NCBI RefSeq assembly: GCF_014194695.1
Contig: NZ_JACIAH010000002.1
Coordinates: 1 to 64,000 of the forward strand
DNA: 64,000 nucleotides
Direction: 5' to 3'
From: Rhizobium sp. BK399
Lineage (GTDB): Bacteria > Pseudomonadota > Alphaproteobacteria > Rhizobiales > Rhizobiaceae
The position numbers and the translations under genes are program-made. Of this stretch, positions 36,150-45,321 are shown one piece after another. Positions within the stretch are counted from its first letter, which is position 1, and every line of letters begins with the position of its first letter. A model generated the notes under the pieces. The model saw nothing but the letters and a program-made list of their open reading frames with translations, was not told where the DNA came from and searched no databases.

Positions 36150-36928
36150 AAGATATCAACCAGACCGTGACCGAAGCGGATCTTCATGCCTACGCCGACG
36201 GGCAGCTTCCAGACGAGGGACGCGCGCGCATCGAGGCATGGCTCGATGACAATCCGGATGATGCCGCCAGAGTGGCGGAATGGACTGTGCAAAATGCCCA
36301 GATCCGATCACTCTTTGCTGGCTATGAGAAGTCCACGGACGCGGACGTACAGCTTGTCACAGGTCGGAGCCGGCCTGCCAATTGGCCGAAGCGACTGGCG
36401 ATGACAGCCGCGATCGCCGTGGTTTTTGGTCTTGGAGCGCTGAGCGGCCATTACGGACCGGCACTGATCGAGAAGCCGGATCTGCAGTTGACGGAACTCG
36501 AAACTCTTCCCAACGAAGCGCGCAACGCTTTCCTGGTCTACGCCGGAGAAGTGCGCCATCCCGTGGAGGTCTTTGCAAACGAGGAAGCGCATCTTGCGAC
36601 CTGGCTGGGCAAGCGGCTTGCTGTGCAGAACCTCAAGCTTCCCAACCTGCAGGAACTCGGCTTCAAGTTGGTCGGCGGCCGCTTGTTGCCCGTCGATGGC
36701 AGCCCTGGCGCGATGTTCATGTACGAGGATCAGGCAGGCGAACGCCTGACAGTGCTCGTTGGGCGCAACGCGGATAACAAATCGACCAGTTTCCGCTTCG
36801 CCTCATCAGGCGATGTCGAAACCTTCTATTGGATCGATGGGGAACTCGGCTATGCCGTTACCGGCGAAGTCTCGCGCGATCTGCTGAGGAAGGTCGCGGA
36901 GGAATGTTACAGGCAGTTTCCGTCCTGA
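36146..36928 (+). CDS. Membrane anti-sigma factor
   Basis: A 260-residue single-pass protein. The N-terminal 80 residues form an anti-sigma domain (ADLHAYADGQLPDEGRARIE) without the zinc Cys motif; one membrane helix follows (RLAMTAAIAVVFGLGALSGH); the remaining 150 residues are periplasmic and would sense the signal. Four-base overlap with the sigma gene implies coupled translation and fixed stoichiometry. Confidence 0.87.
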   Translation: MKDINQTVTEADLHAYADGQLPDEGRARIEAWLDDNPDDAARVAEWTVQNAQIRSLFAGYEKSTDADVQLVTGRSRPANWPKRLAMTAAIAVVFGLGALSGHYGPALIEKPDLQLTELETLPNEARNAFLVYAGEVRHPVEVFANEEAHLATWLGKRLAVQNLKLPNLQELGFKLVGGRLLPVDGSPGAMFMYEDQAGERLTVLVGRNADNKSTSFRFASSGDVETFYWIDGELGYAVTGEVSRDLLRKVAEECYRQFPS

Positions 36929-36931
36929 GCC

Positions 36932-37303
36932 TCAGCGCAGCGGATCGTTGGCAAGTTCGATCGGCTTGCCGTGCGGTGTCGCCTCGGCCGCCCGCTGCCA
37001 ACTCCGCTGTAGATCGATGATGGTGTCGGCGTCGGCCACGCCGAGTTTGACGAGTAGCGCCGAAAGCGCTGCCACCCAGCAATCGAAGTAGTCGCTACCG
37101 TCTTCGGCCCGGCCGGGCTCATGTAACTCCCGGGATAGGGCGTCCGCCCATTCGCTCCAGGTAAACAGTCCCCGCTCATGCAAATGGACTGTCATCGCAA
37201 ACGCCTCAGCGGCCCAGGGCTCCGGAAAAACCGGCTCGCCGTCAGCCGATCTTGGCAATTGCGGCGATCGCGCCAGCAGCGAGCGTGTATCACACTGGCT
37301 CAA
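36932..37303 (-). CDS. Nitrile hydratase accessory (activator) protein
   Basis: A 123-residue protein with the family pattern FPEPWAAEAFAMTVHLHERG and LFTWSEWADALSRELH, similar to the beta-subunit N-terminus. Such proteins help deliver cobalt to the alpha subunit. I took a TTG at 37303, giving a 14-base overlap with the beta-subunit gene; the open frame continues further up inside that gene. Third gene of the nitrile hydratase operon; its stop is four bases from the convergent anti-sigma gene. Confidence 0.82.
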   Translation of the reverse strand: MSQCDTRSLLARSPQLPRSADGEPVFPEPWAAEAFAMTVHLHERGLFTWSEWADALSRELHEPGRAEDGSDYFDCWVAALSALLVKLGVADADTIIDLQRSWQRAAEATPHGKPIELANDPLR

Positions 37304-37949
37304 GGTAGCTCTCCCAGGCATCGATCGAAACGCGGAGTGTCGGATCGGCACCCTCGCCCCAGATCTCGCCGCCATCGAACACAACGGTATACACCCATTG
37401 CGGGTTTTCACCCCTTCCGTGGGCATTGTCGTCCGGAAAGACGAACGAGCCCTGAACCGCTTCCACCACGCCCGATTTCGCGCGCGCATAACGTGGTAAC
37501 CGCGTATGGGTGGTCGGATTGAAATTTCTGGTTCGAACCTTGTCACCGGCAGCGAACCGGGGCGCCGTTGTCACAGACCGGTCACAGGGGCCGCCTTTGG
37601 CGAGCACACCCGCCACCATATCGGCTTTAAGTACCCGCTTCGGCATCGCGCCATCCGATTGCTTGCGGCCGGCATCGATCTCCGCAGCCGTGACGAAGCC
37701 ATGTCGCTGCAACAGCACCTCCAGTGCCCGCGTCCAGATCTCGTAGTAGCTCGCGCCAAGGTAATCGGCTGGCGGGATGCTTTCGCGTGTATGGCGGCTC
37801 TCATCGATGTTCCAGGCGCCAAGCGCGCCGCTGGACAGCGTAAGTCCAAGTGCCCGCTTCTCCCACTCGGCATGGAAATACGGCTCGTTCTTTTCCGGCG
37901 CGACTGGGCCAAAGCCCATCTGGCCACCAAGGTCATGCGGGCCGTTCAT
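37290..37949 (-). CDS. nthB: Nitrile hydratase, beta subunit
   Basis: A 219-residue protein starting [19 protein letters not shown], the conserved beta-subunit N-terminus, and ending in the SH3-like barrel ([20 protein letters not shown]). With the alpha subunit it hydrates nitriles to amides. ATGA overlap with the alpha gene. Confidence 0.93.
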   Translation of the reverse strand: MNGPHDLGGQMGFGPVAPEKNEPYFHAEWEKRALGLTLSSGALGAWNIDESRHTRESIPPADYLGASYYEIWTRALEVLLQRHGFVTAAEIDAGRKQSDGAMPKRVLKADMVAGVLAKGGPCDRSVTTAPRFAAGDKVRTRNFNPTTHTRLPRYARAKSGVVEAVQGSFVFPDDNAHGRGENPQWVYTVVFDGGEIWGEGADPTLRVSIDAWESYLEPV

Positions 37950-38575
37950 CGTGCATTCTCCGGAACAGCTGCCAGACCTGTTCCAATCATCGCGTCACGG
38001 CTGACGAGATCGGCAAGTCGTTCCTCGCTCCAACCGTCCGTGCCGTTCGGCCGCTCCGGAACAACGAGATACCGCAACTCGGCCGTAGAATCCCAGACGC
38101 GGATCTTCTTGCTCTCCGGCAATGTAACGCCGAACTCTGCCAGTACGCCGCGCGGGTCGATGACTGCCCGCGAGCGATAGGCCGGTGCCTTGTACCACAC
38201 CGGCGGCAAGCCAAGCACAGACCAGGGGTAACAGGAGCAGAGCGTGCAGACGACGAGGTTGTGGGTGTCGTCGGTGTTGAACACCGCACGCATATGCTCG
38301 CCCTGGCGCCCCGCATATCCGAGACTCGCGATCGCAGCTGTCGCATCTTGTCGCAACCAGTCCGCAAATTCGAGATCGCTCCAGGCCTTCGCGACGACAC
38401 GCGCTCCGTTGCGGGGACCGACCTTTGTTTCGTAGGTCTCAACAATCACGTCTATCGCTGCCGGATCAATCAGCCCCTTCTCTGTCAGGACAGTCTCCAG
38501 CGCCCTCACCCGCGCCTGCATGTCCGTGTAGCGGTTGTCGTGATGGTGATGATGGTCGTGATCGTCGTCGTGCAA
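37946..38575 (-). CDS. nthA: Nitrile hydratase, alpha subunit, cobalt type, with His/Asp-rich N-terminus
   Basis: A 209-residue catalytic subunit. The metal claw is V-C110-T-L-C113-S-C115; threonine between the first two cysteines marks cobalt enzymes (serine marks iron ones). The N-terminus is a run of His and Asp ([12 protein letters not shown]), which could bind metal. No amidase, aldoxime dehydratase or obvious cobalt transporter lies nearby, so the amide product must be handled elsewhere. In rhizobia nitrile hydratases can act on indole-3-acetonitrile; that use here is only a possibility. Confidence 0.93.
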   Translation of the reverse strand: MHDDDHDHHHHHDNRYTDMQARVRALETVLTEKGLIDPAAIDVIVETYETKVGPRNGARVVAKAWSDLEFADWLRQDATAAIASLGYAGRQGEHMRAVFNTDDTHNLVVCTLCSCYPWSVLGLPPVWYKAPAYRSRAVIDPRGVLAEFGVTLPESKKIRVWDSTAELRYLVVPERPNGTDGWSEERLADLVSRDAMIGTGLAAVPENAR

Positions 38576-38650
38576 GGGACATCCTCCGCCAATGCGTGAC
38601 GCATCTTAGGCGGTTGAAATCCAGCCGCCAAGCTCACCGCCTGCCGGTAT

Positions 38651-39244
38651 CTACTTTAACAACGGCCACAGGCTTAGCACCAACAGTACGGCCATGGTGA
38701 TGTTGAACCATTTGAGCCGTGTCGGCTCTGACAGCCAATCGCGCAGCGCCGAACCAAAGCCCGCCCAAGTCGACACGCTTGGCACGTTGACCACTGCAAA
38801 CGCGCCGCCGACGATCAGAACGCTCGCCAGATAGATGTCGGGGATCGTATAGGTCGCCATTGCTGTGACGGCCATGACCCAGGCCTTCGGATTGACCCAC
38901 TGGAAGGCGGCCGCAGACAGAAAGGACATCGGCCTCGCGCCGCTCTTGCCTTCGCCGATAGAACGCGACGTCGCAATCTTCCACGCGATCCAGGCAAGAT
39001 AGGCGCCACCGGCAAACTTCAGCGTCATGTAGAGCGCCGGCACCGTATGCAGGAGTGCCCCGAGCCCGAATCCGACGCCGATCAGCAGTGAAAAGAACCC
39101 TGCCCCGATACCCAGCATATGCGGAACGGTACGGCGGAAACCGAAATTCACGCCGGATGCGAACAGCATCATATTGTTCGGCCCCGGCGTTATGGATGTT
39201 GCAAATGCAAAGAGCACCAGGGCAAGAAATGTGTCCAGCGGCAT
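38651..39244 (-). CDS. LysE family amino acid exporter/translocator
   Basis: A 197-residue membrane protein with about six helices. The family signature SITPGPNNMMLFASGVNFG is near the N-terminus and QWVNPKAWVMA in the middle. Such proteins export amino acids or related small molecules. It is divergent from an aldo/keto reductase across a 31-bp palindrome. Confidence 0.87.
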   Translation of the reverse strand: MPLDTFLALVLFAFATSITPGPNNMMLFASGVNFGFRRTVPHMLGIGAGFFSLLIGVGFGLGALLHTVPALYMTLKFAGGAYLAWIAWKIATSRSIGEGKSGARPMSFLSAAAFQWVNPKAWVMAVTAMATYTIPDIYLASVLIVGGAFAVVNVPSVSTWAGFGSALRDWLSEPTRLKWFNITMAVLLVLSLWPLLK

Positions 39245-39284
39245 GGAACCTCCCGAAGCCCGCGTCCGGTACGGCGAGGCCTTT

Positions 39285-39315
39285 GAATTTAGGTCAGTGT
39301 ACGTGACCTAAATTC
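39285..39315. promoter_or_regulatory. Near-perfect 31-bp palindrome between lysE-like and aldo/keto reductase genes
   Basis: GAATTTAGGTCA (39285-39296) and TGACCTAAATTC (39304-39315) are perfect 12-bp inverted arms around GTGTACG. It lies 41 bases upstream of the LysE start and 89 bases upstream of the divergent start. No regulator gene is adjacent. Confidence 0.6.
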
Positions 39316-39403
39316 GTCTTTCCACACGGCCATTGTCATGGTGACAGGATTGGTTGAAAGATCATCGATCTGTCCAATCTTCTCCTAAACCGGGAACGAC
39401 ATC

Positions 39404-40252
39404 ATGCAAGGCGACGCCATCCCAACGATCCGCTTTCCGAACGGTGCGGAGGTCCCCGCCCTTGGCCAGGGCACCTGGAACATGGGCGAGAGATCCTCGG
39501 AGGCAAAGCGGGAAATCGAGAGCCTGCGGGCAGGCCTGGATCTCGGCATGACGCTGATCGATACGGCGGAAATGTACGCCGATGGCGGTGCTGAGAAGAT
39601 CGTCGGCGAGGCAATCCGTGGGCGCCGAGAAGAGGTCTTTGTCGTCAGCAAGGTGTATCCCTGGAACGCCAGCCGGCAGGGCACGATCGACGCCTGTGAA
39701 GGCAGCCTGTCGCGTCTCGGGACGGATCGGATCGACCTCTATCTGTTGCATTGGCGCGGCGACCACCCTTTGTCGGAAACCGTCGAAGCGTTCGAGGGGC
39801 TCAAGGCATCGGGCAAGATCGGAGCTTGGGGTGTTTCCAACTTCGACAAGAGCGATATGGAGGAACTGTTTGATGTACCTCATGGCCGCAACGTCGCCGC
39901 CAATCAGGTCCTCTACAATCTGTCGCGCCGCGGCGTCGAATATGATCTGCTTCCATTTTGTCAGGAGCGGCAGATCCCTGTCATGGCCTATTCGCCGATC
40001 GAACAGGGTCGCATCCTGCATCATCCGGAACTGATCCGCATTGCCAAGGCATACCAGGCGACGCCTGCGCAGGTGGCGCTTGCCTTCCTGCTGGAGCGCG
40101 ATGGTGTAATCGTTATCCCGAAGACATCGAGCGCTGCCCGCGCCACCGAAAACCGCGACGCCGTTTCGCTCGATATTACCGACGAGGACTGGGCGGCACT
40201 CGACACTGCCTTCCCGCCTCCAGCAAGAAAAAAGCCGCTGGAGATGCTGTGA
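39404..40252 (+). CDS. Aldo/keto reductase, DkgA/YeaE-like
   Basis: A 282-residue NADPH-dependent reductase with catalytic tetrad D53, Y58, K83 and H116 ([26 protein letters not shown]) and cofactor segment [14 protein letters not shown]. It is shorter than the other two aldo/keto reductases here and of another subfamily. Probably reduces methylglyoxal-like or keto-sugar substrates. Confidence 0.88.
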   Translation: MQGDAIPTIRFPNGAEVPALGQGTWNMGERSSEAKREIESLRAGLDLGMTLIDTAEMYADGGAEKIVGEAIRGRREEVFVVSKVYPWNASRQGTIDACEGSLSRLGTDRIDLYLLHWRGDHPLSETVEAFEGLKASGKIGAWGVSNFDKSDMEELFDVPHGRNVAANQVLYNLSRRGVEYDLLPFCQERQIPVMAYSPIEQGRILHHPELIRIAKAYQATPAQVALAFLLERDGVIVIPKTSSAARATENRDAVSLDITDEDWAALDTAFPPPARKKPLEML

Positions 40253-40266
40253 CATCCAGCGGCTTT
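40225..40266 (-). terminator. Terminator of the OYE gene, lying inside the convergent gene's 3' end
   Basis: On the minus strand AAAGCCGCTGGA and TCCAGCGGCTTT form a 12-bp perfect stem followed by TTTCTT. It spans the last codons and stop of the aldo/keto reductase, 50 bases past the OYE stop; it may work for both genes. Confidence 0.75.
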
Positions 40267-40315
40267 CTATGACGTCGCGTCGCGATTTCCTGGAAATCGC
40301 TGGTCGGCGCCGCGA

Positions 40316-41440
40316 CTAGGCAGCCTTTGCCTCAGTGCCACCCGCGTATACCGGGTAGTCAGTGTATCCCTCGGCGCCGCCGCCGTAGTAGGTGTCACGG
40401 TTGGGCGTCGCCAAAGGCAGATCCCCCTGCAGACGTTCTACCAGATCCGGATTTGCGATGAACGGCTGACCAAAGGCGGCAAGATCAATCAAGCCGTCCC
40501 GCAGAAACTCTTCGGCGCGACCCTTGTCGAGGGAACCAGCAAGAATCAGCGTACCGGAGTAGCTCTGGCGGAACTTGCGCAGGAAATCTCTCGAAAGAGC
40601 CGGAGCACTGGCCGGACCCTGGTCCTTCAAGTGCACATAGGCAAGGTTGCGTTCAGCGAGCGCAGCAGCAAGGTGCAGGTAGGTTTCCTCGATCAACAGA
40701 TGATGCGGCATGTCGAACAGCTTGCCGAATGGTGAAAGCCTGATGCCGACCTTCTCCGCGCCAATCCGCGCTACCACCGCATCGACGATCTCGAGCACGA
40801 AGCGCGTCCTGTCCTCGACGTTGCCCGCTCCATACCGATCGGCGCGGTCGTTGATTTCAGGATTGAGAAACTGCTCAAGCAGATAGCCGTTTGCGCCGTG
40901 GATTTCGACGCCGTCAAATCCGGCCGCAATGGCATTTGTCGCGGCATTCGCAAAGTCGTCTACAACCCTCGCAACCTCGTCGGTCCCGAGCGGCCGCGGT
41001 ACGCTCGCTTCGACGAAGCCGGCAACGCCGTCCTCATTGAACGCATACGCCGTGCTCTTATCGTCGCGCGCAGGCTTGGCGCTGGAGCTGACAGGCTGTC
41101 CGCCGGCCGGCTGAAGAGAGGTGTGCGACATGCGACCGACGTGCCAGATCTGCGCAAAAATCTTCCCGCCCTCCTCGTGCACGGCCTTCGTCACGCCCTG
41201 CCAGCCACGGACCTGATCGTCCGACCATATGCCAGGGATGAAGGCAAAGCCTGTTCCCTCTTGCGAGATCGGCGTTCCTTCCGAGACGATCAGACCGGCG
41301 CCGGCGCGCTGGCGGTAATACTGGGCGGTCTGCTGGTCGGCGATACCGTCCTTCGCCCGGGCGCGGGTCATCGGAGCCATGACGACGCGGTTGCGAAGCT
41401 TCTGGCCGCGAAGATCGTAGACTTCAAAGAGAGACTTCAT
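40316..41440 (-). CDS. Old Yellow Enzyme family alkene reductase (NemA-like)
   Basis: A 374-residue FMN TIM-barrel enzyme that reduces activated C=C bonds. FMN contact RVVMAPMTRARA, substrate-anchoring pair in GVEIHGANGYLLEQFLNP, and QIWHVGRMSH are visible. It is divergent from a LysR gene 86 bases away, its probable regulator. Confidence 0.9.
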   Translation of the reverse strand: MKSLFEVYDLRGQKLRNRVVMAPMTRARAKDGIADQQTAQYYRQRAGAGLIVSEGTPISQEGTGFAFIPGIWSDDQVRGWQGVTKAVHEEGGKIFAQIWHVGRMSHTSLQPAGGQPVSSSAKPARDDKSTAYAFNEDGVAGFVEASVPRPLGTDEVARVVDDFANAATNAIAAGFDGVEIHGANGYLLEQFLNPEINDRADRYGAGNVEDRTRFVLEIVDAVVARIGAEKVGIRLSPFGKLFDMPHHLLIEETYLHLAAALAERNLAYVHLKDQGPASAPALSRDFLRKFRQSYSGTLILAGSLDKGRAEEFLRDGLIDLAAFGQPFIANPDLVERLQGDLPLATPNRDTYYGGGAEGYTDYPVYAGGTEAKAA

Positions 41441-41459
41441 GAGCGTTATTCCTTAATTG

Positions 41460-41477
41460 GGTTGATTATCATCGACC
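41460..41477. promoter_or_regulatory. Candidate LysR binding site
   Basis: GGTTGAT-TATC-ATCGACC is an inverted repeat with six of seven arm positions matched, midway between the OYE and LysR starts. Confidence 0.4.
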
Positions 41478-41525
41478 AAACAGATATCTCTGGCACAGTC
41501 ATAAATCCAACAGATGGAAATCATG

Positions 41526-42503
41526 ATGTCGATCGATCACGCTCATATCTTGAAGTTCGACCTGAATCTGCTGGTTGCGTTTGACGCCCTGATGAGCGAG
41601 CGCAACGTCACGCGGGCGGCACAGCGCATCGGCACGTCCCAATCCGCCTTGAGCCACAACCTTGGGCGCCTGCGAGCGCTTCTGTCCGACGAGCTGTTTG
41701 TTCGCTCGGCGCGCGGAATCGAACCGACGCCACGGGCGCAGGAACTCGCCGAAACCGTGAGCGGCATCCTGTGCACGATCCAATCCCGCCTGATCGAGCC
41801 GGAGCAATTCGACCCGGCAACGGATGAGCGAACCTTCACGCTCGGAATGACTGACTATCTGGAAAGCCTGTTGATGCCGCCGCTGCTCGCTTCCGTTCAC
41901 GAGCAGGCGCCACATGTCAATTTCGTGATACGGTCGATCGACCAGGATTATCCCGCGGATCTCCTGGACAGCGGCGAGATAGACCTCGCGATCGGCAAGG
42001 TGGAGACAGGCAACGAACTTCATAAACGTCGCAAGCTCTGGTCCGAGCGCTATGTCATCCTCAGCAACCCCGAGACAACCGGTGGTTCCGGCGCCATCGA
42101 CCTCGAGACGTTTCTTGCGACCCCGCAGGCCGTGATCGTCAGCAAGGACGGCCGCTGCCGGCTCGTGGACGAAGTGCTGGCTGAGCGCGGATTGAAACGA
42201 CGCGCAGCGGTGACCACGCCACACCTCTTCACGCTGCCGATCTTGGTTCGTGATACGCACGTGATCGCTGCCGTGCCGGCAAGCTTCGCGCGAGCCTGGG
42301 CGCCGGTGTTCGGCCTCGCCATCAGCCCCGGACCGGTGGACATCCCGCCCTACGACATCTCGCTTGGATGGCATACCTCGTCCGACCGCAACGCCGGCCA
42401 CGTATGGCTGCGCCAACAGGTCCTTGCGGCGCTAGAGCCTGTGCGTGCCAAGGTTTTGGAGGCGAATGCAGGATCCGATATCGTCTTGATCGCTGCCGAA
42501 TAG
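41526..42503 (+). CDS. LysR family transcriptional regulator
   Basis: A 325-residue regulator with N-terminal HTH (LNLLVAFDALMSERNVTRAA, QRIGTSQSALSHNLGRLRAL) and a periplasmic-binding-like sensor domain. Three in-frame ATGs exist at 41514, 41523 and 41526; I took 41526 as the usual spacing from AGATGGA fits it best. It probably activates the divergent OYE gene in response to an electrophile. Confidence 0.86.
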   Translation: MSIDHAHILKFDLNLLVAFDALMSERNVTRAAQRIGTSQSALSHNLGRLRALLSDELFVRSARGIEPTPRAQELAETVSGILCTIQSRLIEPEQFDPATDERTFTLGMTDYLESLLMPPLLASVHEQAPHVNFVIRSIDQDYPADLLDSGEIDLAIGKVETGNELHKRRKLWSERYVILSNPETTGGSGAIDLETFLATPQAVIVSKDGRCRLVDEVLAERGLKRRAAVTTPHLFTLPILVRDTHVIAAVPASFARAWAPVFGLAISPGPVDIPPYDISLGWHTSSDRNAGHVWLRQQVLAALEPVRAKVLEANAGSDIVLIAAE

Positions 42504-42547
42504 CTTGACGCCCAGATCCATGGGCGCGCGGCATAAGGAAGAAGGAA

Positions 42548-42573
42548 GTGCCGGACGCCACGTTGTCCGGCAC
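42548..42573 (-). terminator. Terminator of ilvIH, possibly bidirectional
   Basis: GTGCCGGAC and GTCCGGCAC form a perfect 9-bp stem with an eight-base loop. On the minus strand a pyrimidine-rich TTCCTTCTTCC follows; on the plus strand GTCTGTTTTC follows, so it may also end the LysR gene. Confidence 0.6.
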
Positions 42574-42583
42574 GTCTGTTTTC

Positions 42584-43156
42584 TTACATGCCCTGCTGGC
42601 CGCGATTCATGGCGGCAATGCCGGTGCGGCAGACTTCGATCAGGCCAAGGGGCTTCATGATCGAAACGAACTGGTCGATCTTCGAAGACTTTCCAGTGAT
42701 CTCGAGAATGAAGTGATCGACGGTCGCGTCCACCACCTTCGCATGGAAGGCGTCAGCGAGCCGGAGCGTTTCGGCGCGCGTCTCGCCCGTGCCGACCACC
42801 TTGACGAGCGCCACTTCACGCTCGATCGGACGCTCCTGGCCGAGCTCGCGGGCGCGGACCGTGAGATCGACAACCCGATGAACGGGGACGATGCGTTCAA
42901 GCTGCGCCTTGATCTGTTCGAGCACGTGCGGTGTACCGCGCGTCACGATGGTAATGCGCGACAGGTGTGCCTGGTGCTCGGTCTCGGAGACGGTCAGGCT
43001 CTCGATGTTGTAGCCCCGGCCGGAAAACAGGCCGATGACGCGGGCAAGGACGCCGGGCTCGTTGTCGACGAGGACCGAAAGCGTGTGGCTTTCGGCCGCC
43101 GCCGTCTCCGGCGAAATGAAGTAGGCAGAGCCCGTCGGCTGAAGATGTGCGTTCAT
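42584..43156 (-). CDS. ilvH: Acetolactate synthase, small regulatory subunit
   Basis: A 190-residue protein with an N-terminal ACT domain (HTLSVLVDNEPGVLARVIGL, FSGRGYNIESLTVSETE) that binds valine for feedback inhibition, and the typical C-terminal domain. It follows ilvI by 26 bases on the same strand. Confidence 0.95.
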   Translation of the reverse strand: MNAHLQPTGSAYFISPETAAAESHTLSVLVDNEPGVLARVIGLFSGRGYNIESLTVSETEHQAHLSRITIVTRGTPHVLEQIKAQLERIVPVHRVVDLTVRARELGQERPIEREVALVKVVGTGETRAETLRLADAFHAKVVDATVDHFILEITGKSSKIDQFVSIMKPLGLIEVCRTGIAAMNRGQQGM

Positions 43157-43182
43157 GATCGTGGGTTTCCTCTACCTTGATA

Positions 43183-44976
43183 TCAAACGAGCTGACGGCC
43201 CTTGGCGTCGATCGCGTTGGCGACCGCCTCGTCCGTGGCTTCGTCCGGCAACAGCATTTCGTTATGGGCCTTGCCCGACGGGATCATCGGGAAGCAGTTG
43301 GCGAGATTGGCGACACGGCAATCGAAAATGACCGGCTTCTTCACGTCGATCATTTCCTGGATGGCGCCGTCCAGATCATCGGGCTTGTCGCAACGCAGAC
43401 CAACGGCACCATAGGCTTCGGCGAGCTTGACGAAGTCAGGCATCGCTTCCGTGTAGGAGTTGGACAGACGGTTGCCGTGCAGCAGCTGCTGCCACTGGCG
43501 GACCATGCCCATGTACTGGTTGTTCATGATGAAGATCTTGATCGGCGCCTCGTACTGGATCGCCGTCGACATCTCCTGAATGCACATCTGGATCGAGGCG
43601 TCGCCGGCGATATCGATGACGAGGCTTTCCGGATGGGCAATCTGCACGCCGAGCGCTGCCGGCAGGCCGTACCCCATGGTGCCGAGGCCGCCCGAGGTCA
43701 TCCAGCGGTTCGGCTTCTCGAAGCCATAGAACTGTGCTGCCCACATCTGGTGCTGACCAACTTCGGTCGTGATGTAGGTGTCGCGATCCTTGGTCAGCGC
43801 ATAGAGGCGCTCCAGCGCGTATTGCGGCATGATCACGTCGTTATTCTTGGTGTAGGCGAAGGAATTACGCGCGCGCCAACGAGCGATATCAGCCCACCAA
43901 TCGGCGATCTGGCTCTTTTCCGGCTTCTTCGGCAATGCGCGCCACAGGCGAACCATATCTTCCAGAACGCTTCCGACATCGCCGCGGATCCCAAGATCGA
44001 CGCGAACGTTCTTGTTGATCGAGGACGGGTCGATGTCGATGTGGATCTTCTTCGAGTTCGGCGAGAAGGCATTGATGCGGCCGGTGATACGGTCGTCGAA
44101 GCGGGCGCCGATGCAGACCATCACGTCGCAATCATGCATCGCCATGTTCGCCTCGTAGGAGCCGTGCATGCCGAGCATCTTCAGCCAGTTCTTGCCCGAT
44201 GCGGGATAGGCGCCGAGGCCCATCAGCGTCGAGGTGATCGGGAAATCCGTCAGTTCGACCAACTCGCGCAGCAGTTTGGTCGCTTCGGGGCCGGAATTGA
44301 CAACGCCGCCACCGCTATAGATGACCGGACGCTTTGCGCTTGCCATCAGTTCAATGGCAGCCTGGATCTGGCTGAGATCACCCTGAACCTTCGGCTGGTA
44401 GCTCTTCTGGATCGCATGGGCTGACGGCGGCGTGTAGGTGCCAGTCGCAAACTGAACGTCCTTCGGGATATCGACGACAACAGGACCCGGACGGCCGGAC
44501 TGGGCGATGCGGAAGGCTTCGTGGATGATCGCGGCCAGATCGTTGACGTCCTTGACCAGCCAGTTGTGCTTGGTGCAGGGGCGCGTGATGCCAACAGTAT
44601 CGCATTCCTGGAAGGCATCCGAACCGATCAGCGAGGTCGGAACCTGACCGGTCAGGCAAACGAGCGGGATCGAGTCCATCAAGGCGTCCTGCAGCGGCGT
44701 GACGGCATTTGTCGCACCCGGACCCGAGGTCACGAGCATGACACCGACCTTGCCTGTGGAGCGGGCATAGCCTTCGGCGGCGTGGCCGGCGCCCTGCTCA
44801 TGGCGGACGAGAATGTGCTTGATATCGTCCTGCTGGAAGATCTCGTCGTAGATCGGCAGCACTGCGCCACCCGGATAGCCGAAGATGTGCTCGACGCCAT
44901 TGTCCCTCAGCGCCTGGAGGACGATCTCCGCTCCCGTCATCCGATTGCCTGCTGCCTGATTGTCCGTGCCCGTCAT
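43183..44976 (-). CDS. ilvI: Acetolactate synthase, large catalytic subunit
   Basis: A 597-residue thiamine-diphosphate enzyme making acetolactate and acetohydroxybutyrate, the first common step of Val/Ile/Leu synthesis. The catalytic Glu is in LVRHEQGAGHAAEGYAR; the ThDP-Mg motif is GDASIQMCIQEMSTAIQYEA ending in NNQYMGMV; the FAD region lies between. Expression is likely controlled by the attenuator at 45042-45155. Confidence 0.96.
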   Translation of the reverse strand: MTGTDNQAAGNRMTGAEIVLQALRDNGVEHIFGYPGGAVLPIYDEIFQQDDIKHILVRHEQGAGHAAEGYARSTGKVGVMLVTSGPGATNAVTPLQDALMDSIPLVCLTGQVPTSLIGSDAFQECDTVGITRPCTKHNWLVKDVNDLAAIIHEAFRIAQSGRPGPVVVDIPKDVQFATGTYTPPSAHAIQKSYQPKVQGDLSQIQAAIELMASAKRPVIYSGGGVVNSGPEATKLLRELVELTDFPITSTLMGLGAYPASGKNWLKMLGMHGSYEANMAMHDCDVMVCIGARFDDRITGRINAFSPNSKKIHIDIDPSSINKNVRVDLGIRGDVGSVLEDMVRLWRALPKKPEKSQIADWWADIARWRARNSFAYTKNNDVIMPQYALERLYALTKDRDTYITTEVGQHQMWAAQFYGFEKPNRWMTSGGLGTMGYGLPAALGVQIAHPESLVIDIAGDASIQMCIQEMSTAIQYEAPIKIFIMNNQYMGMVRQWQQLLHGNRLSNSYTEAMPDFVKLAEAYGAVGLRCDKPDDLDGAIQEMIDVKKPVIFDCRVANLANCFPMIPSGKAHNEMLLPDEATDEAVANAIDAKGRQLV

Positions 44977-45041
44977 GTTTCTTTTCCGTTTTGACTGCTG
45001 GGATTTGAGTTTTGTGGTCCGGAAGCCCGATTTTCGGACAT

Positions 45042-45155
45042 AAAAAAAGGCCCCTGTGGGAGCCTTCGTCTAGCGCATGGGTGGCTATCGCCGGATGGTT
45101 ATACCATCCTGCCCATGCGCCTTCCCACCACGATAAGAGCTACTGCGATTTTCAT
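45042..45155 (-). promoter_or_regulatory. Transcription attenuator of ilvIH
   Basis: Reading on the minus strand: a leader peptide gene (45155-45099); a nested stem formed by GCGCATGGG/CCCATGCGC (45120-45112 with 45081-45073) enclosing GGATGGT/ACCATCC (109-103 with 99-93); then a terminator, AGGCTCC/GGGGCCT plus seven T at 45065-45042. The order leader peptide, pausing or switching stems and terminator is that of amino acid attenuators. I could not settle the exact alternative antiterminator pairing. Confidence 0.8.
45099..45155 (-). CDS. ilvIH leader peptide
   Basis: An 18-codon frame reading MKIAVALIVVGRRMGRMV then TAA. Seven of 18 codons are Ile, Val or Leu, four of them consecutive (Leu7-Ile8-Val9-Val10), as needed for a ribosome to stall when these amino acids run short. 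No strong ribosome binding site is visible, which is a weakness. Position just before a terminator and ilvI supports the call. Confidence 0.78.
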   Translation of the reverse strand: MKIAVALIVVGRRMGRMV

Positions 45156-45321
45156 GGGGCGAATTGATAGACAGAAAATTTCGCATCGTCAACGCATGCC
45201 GCAATAAAAAATCGAATGCAATCGTCCCGGTCAGACGTGCGCGGGACTGGCGCGCCTGTCGCAAAAAGACTTTCTTAAACGTTCGCTCATATCCTCCTTT
45301 GCTACCGCAGGGAGTAGCCCT

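Noticed and set aside
43177..44424. 415-codon plus-strand frame over ilvI
   Set aside because: Shadow of ilvI, whose ThDP motifs are on the minus strand.
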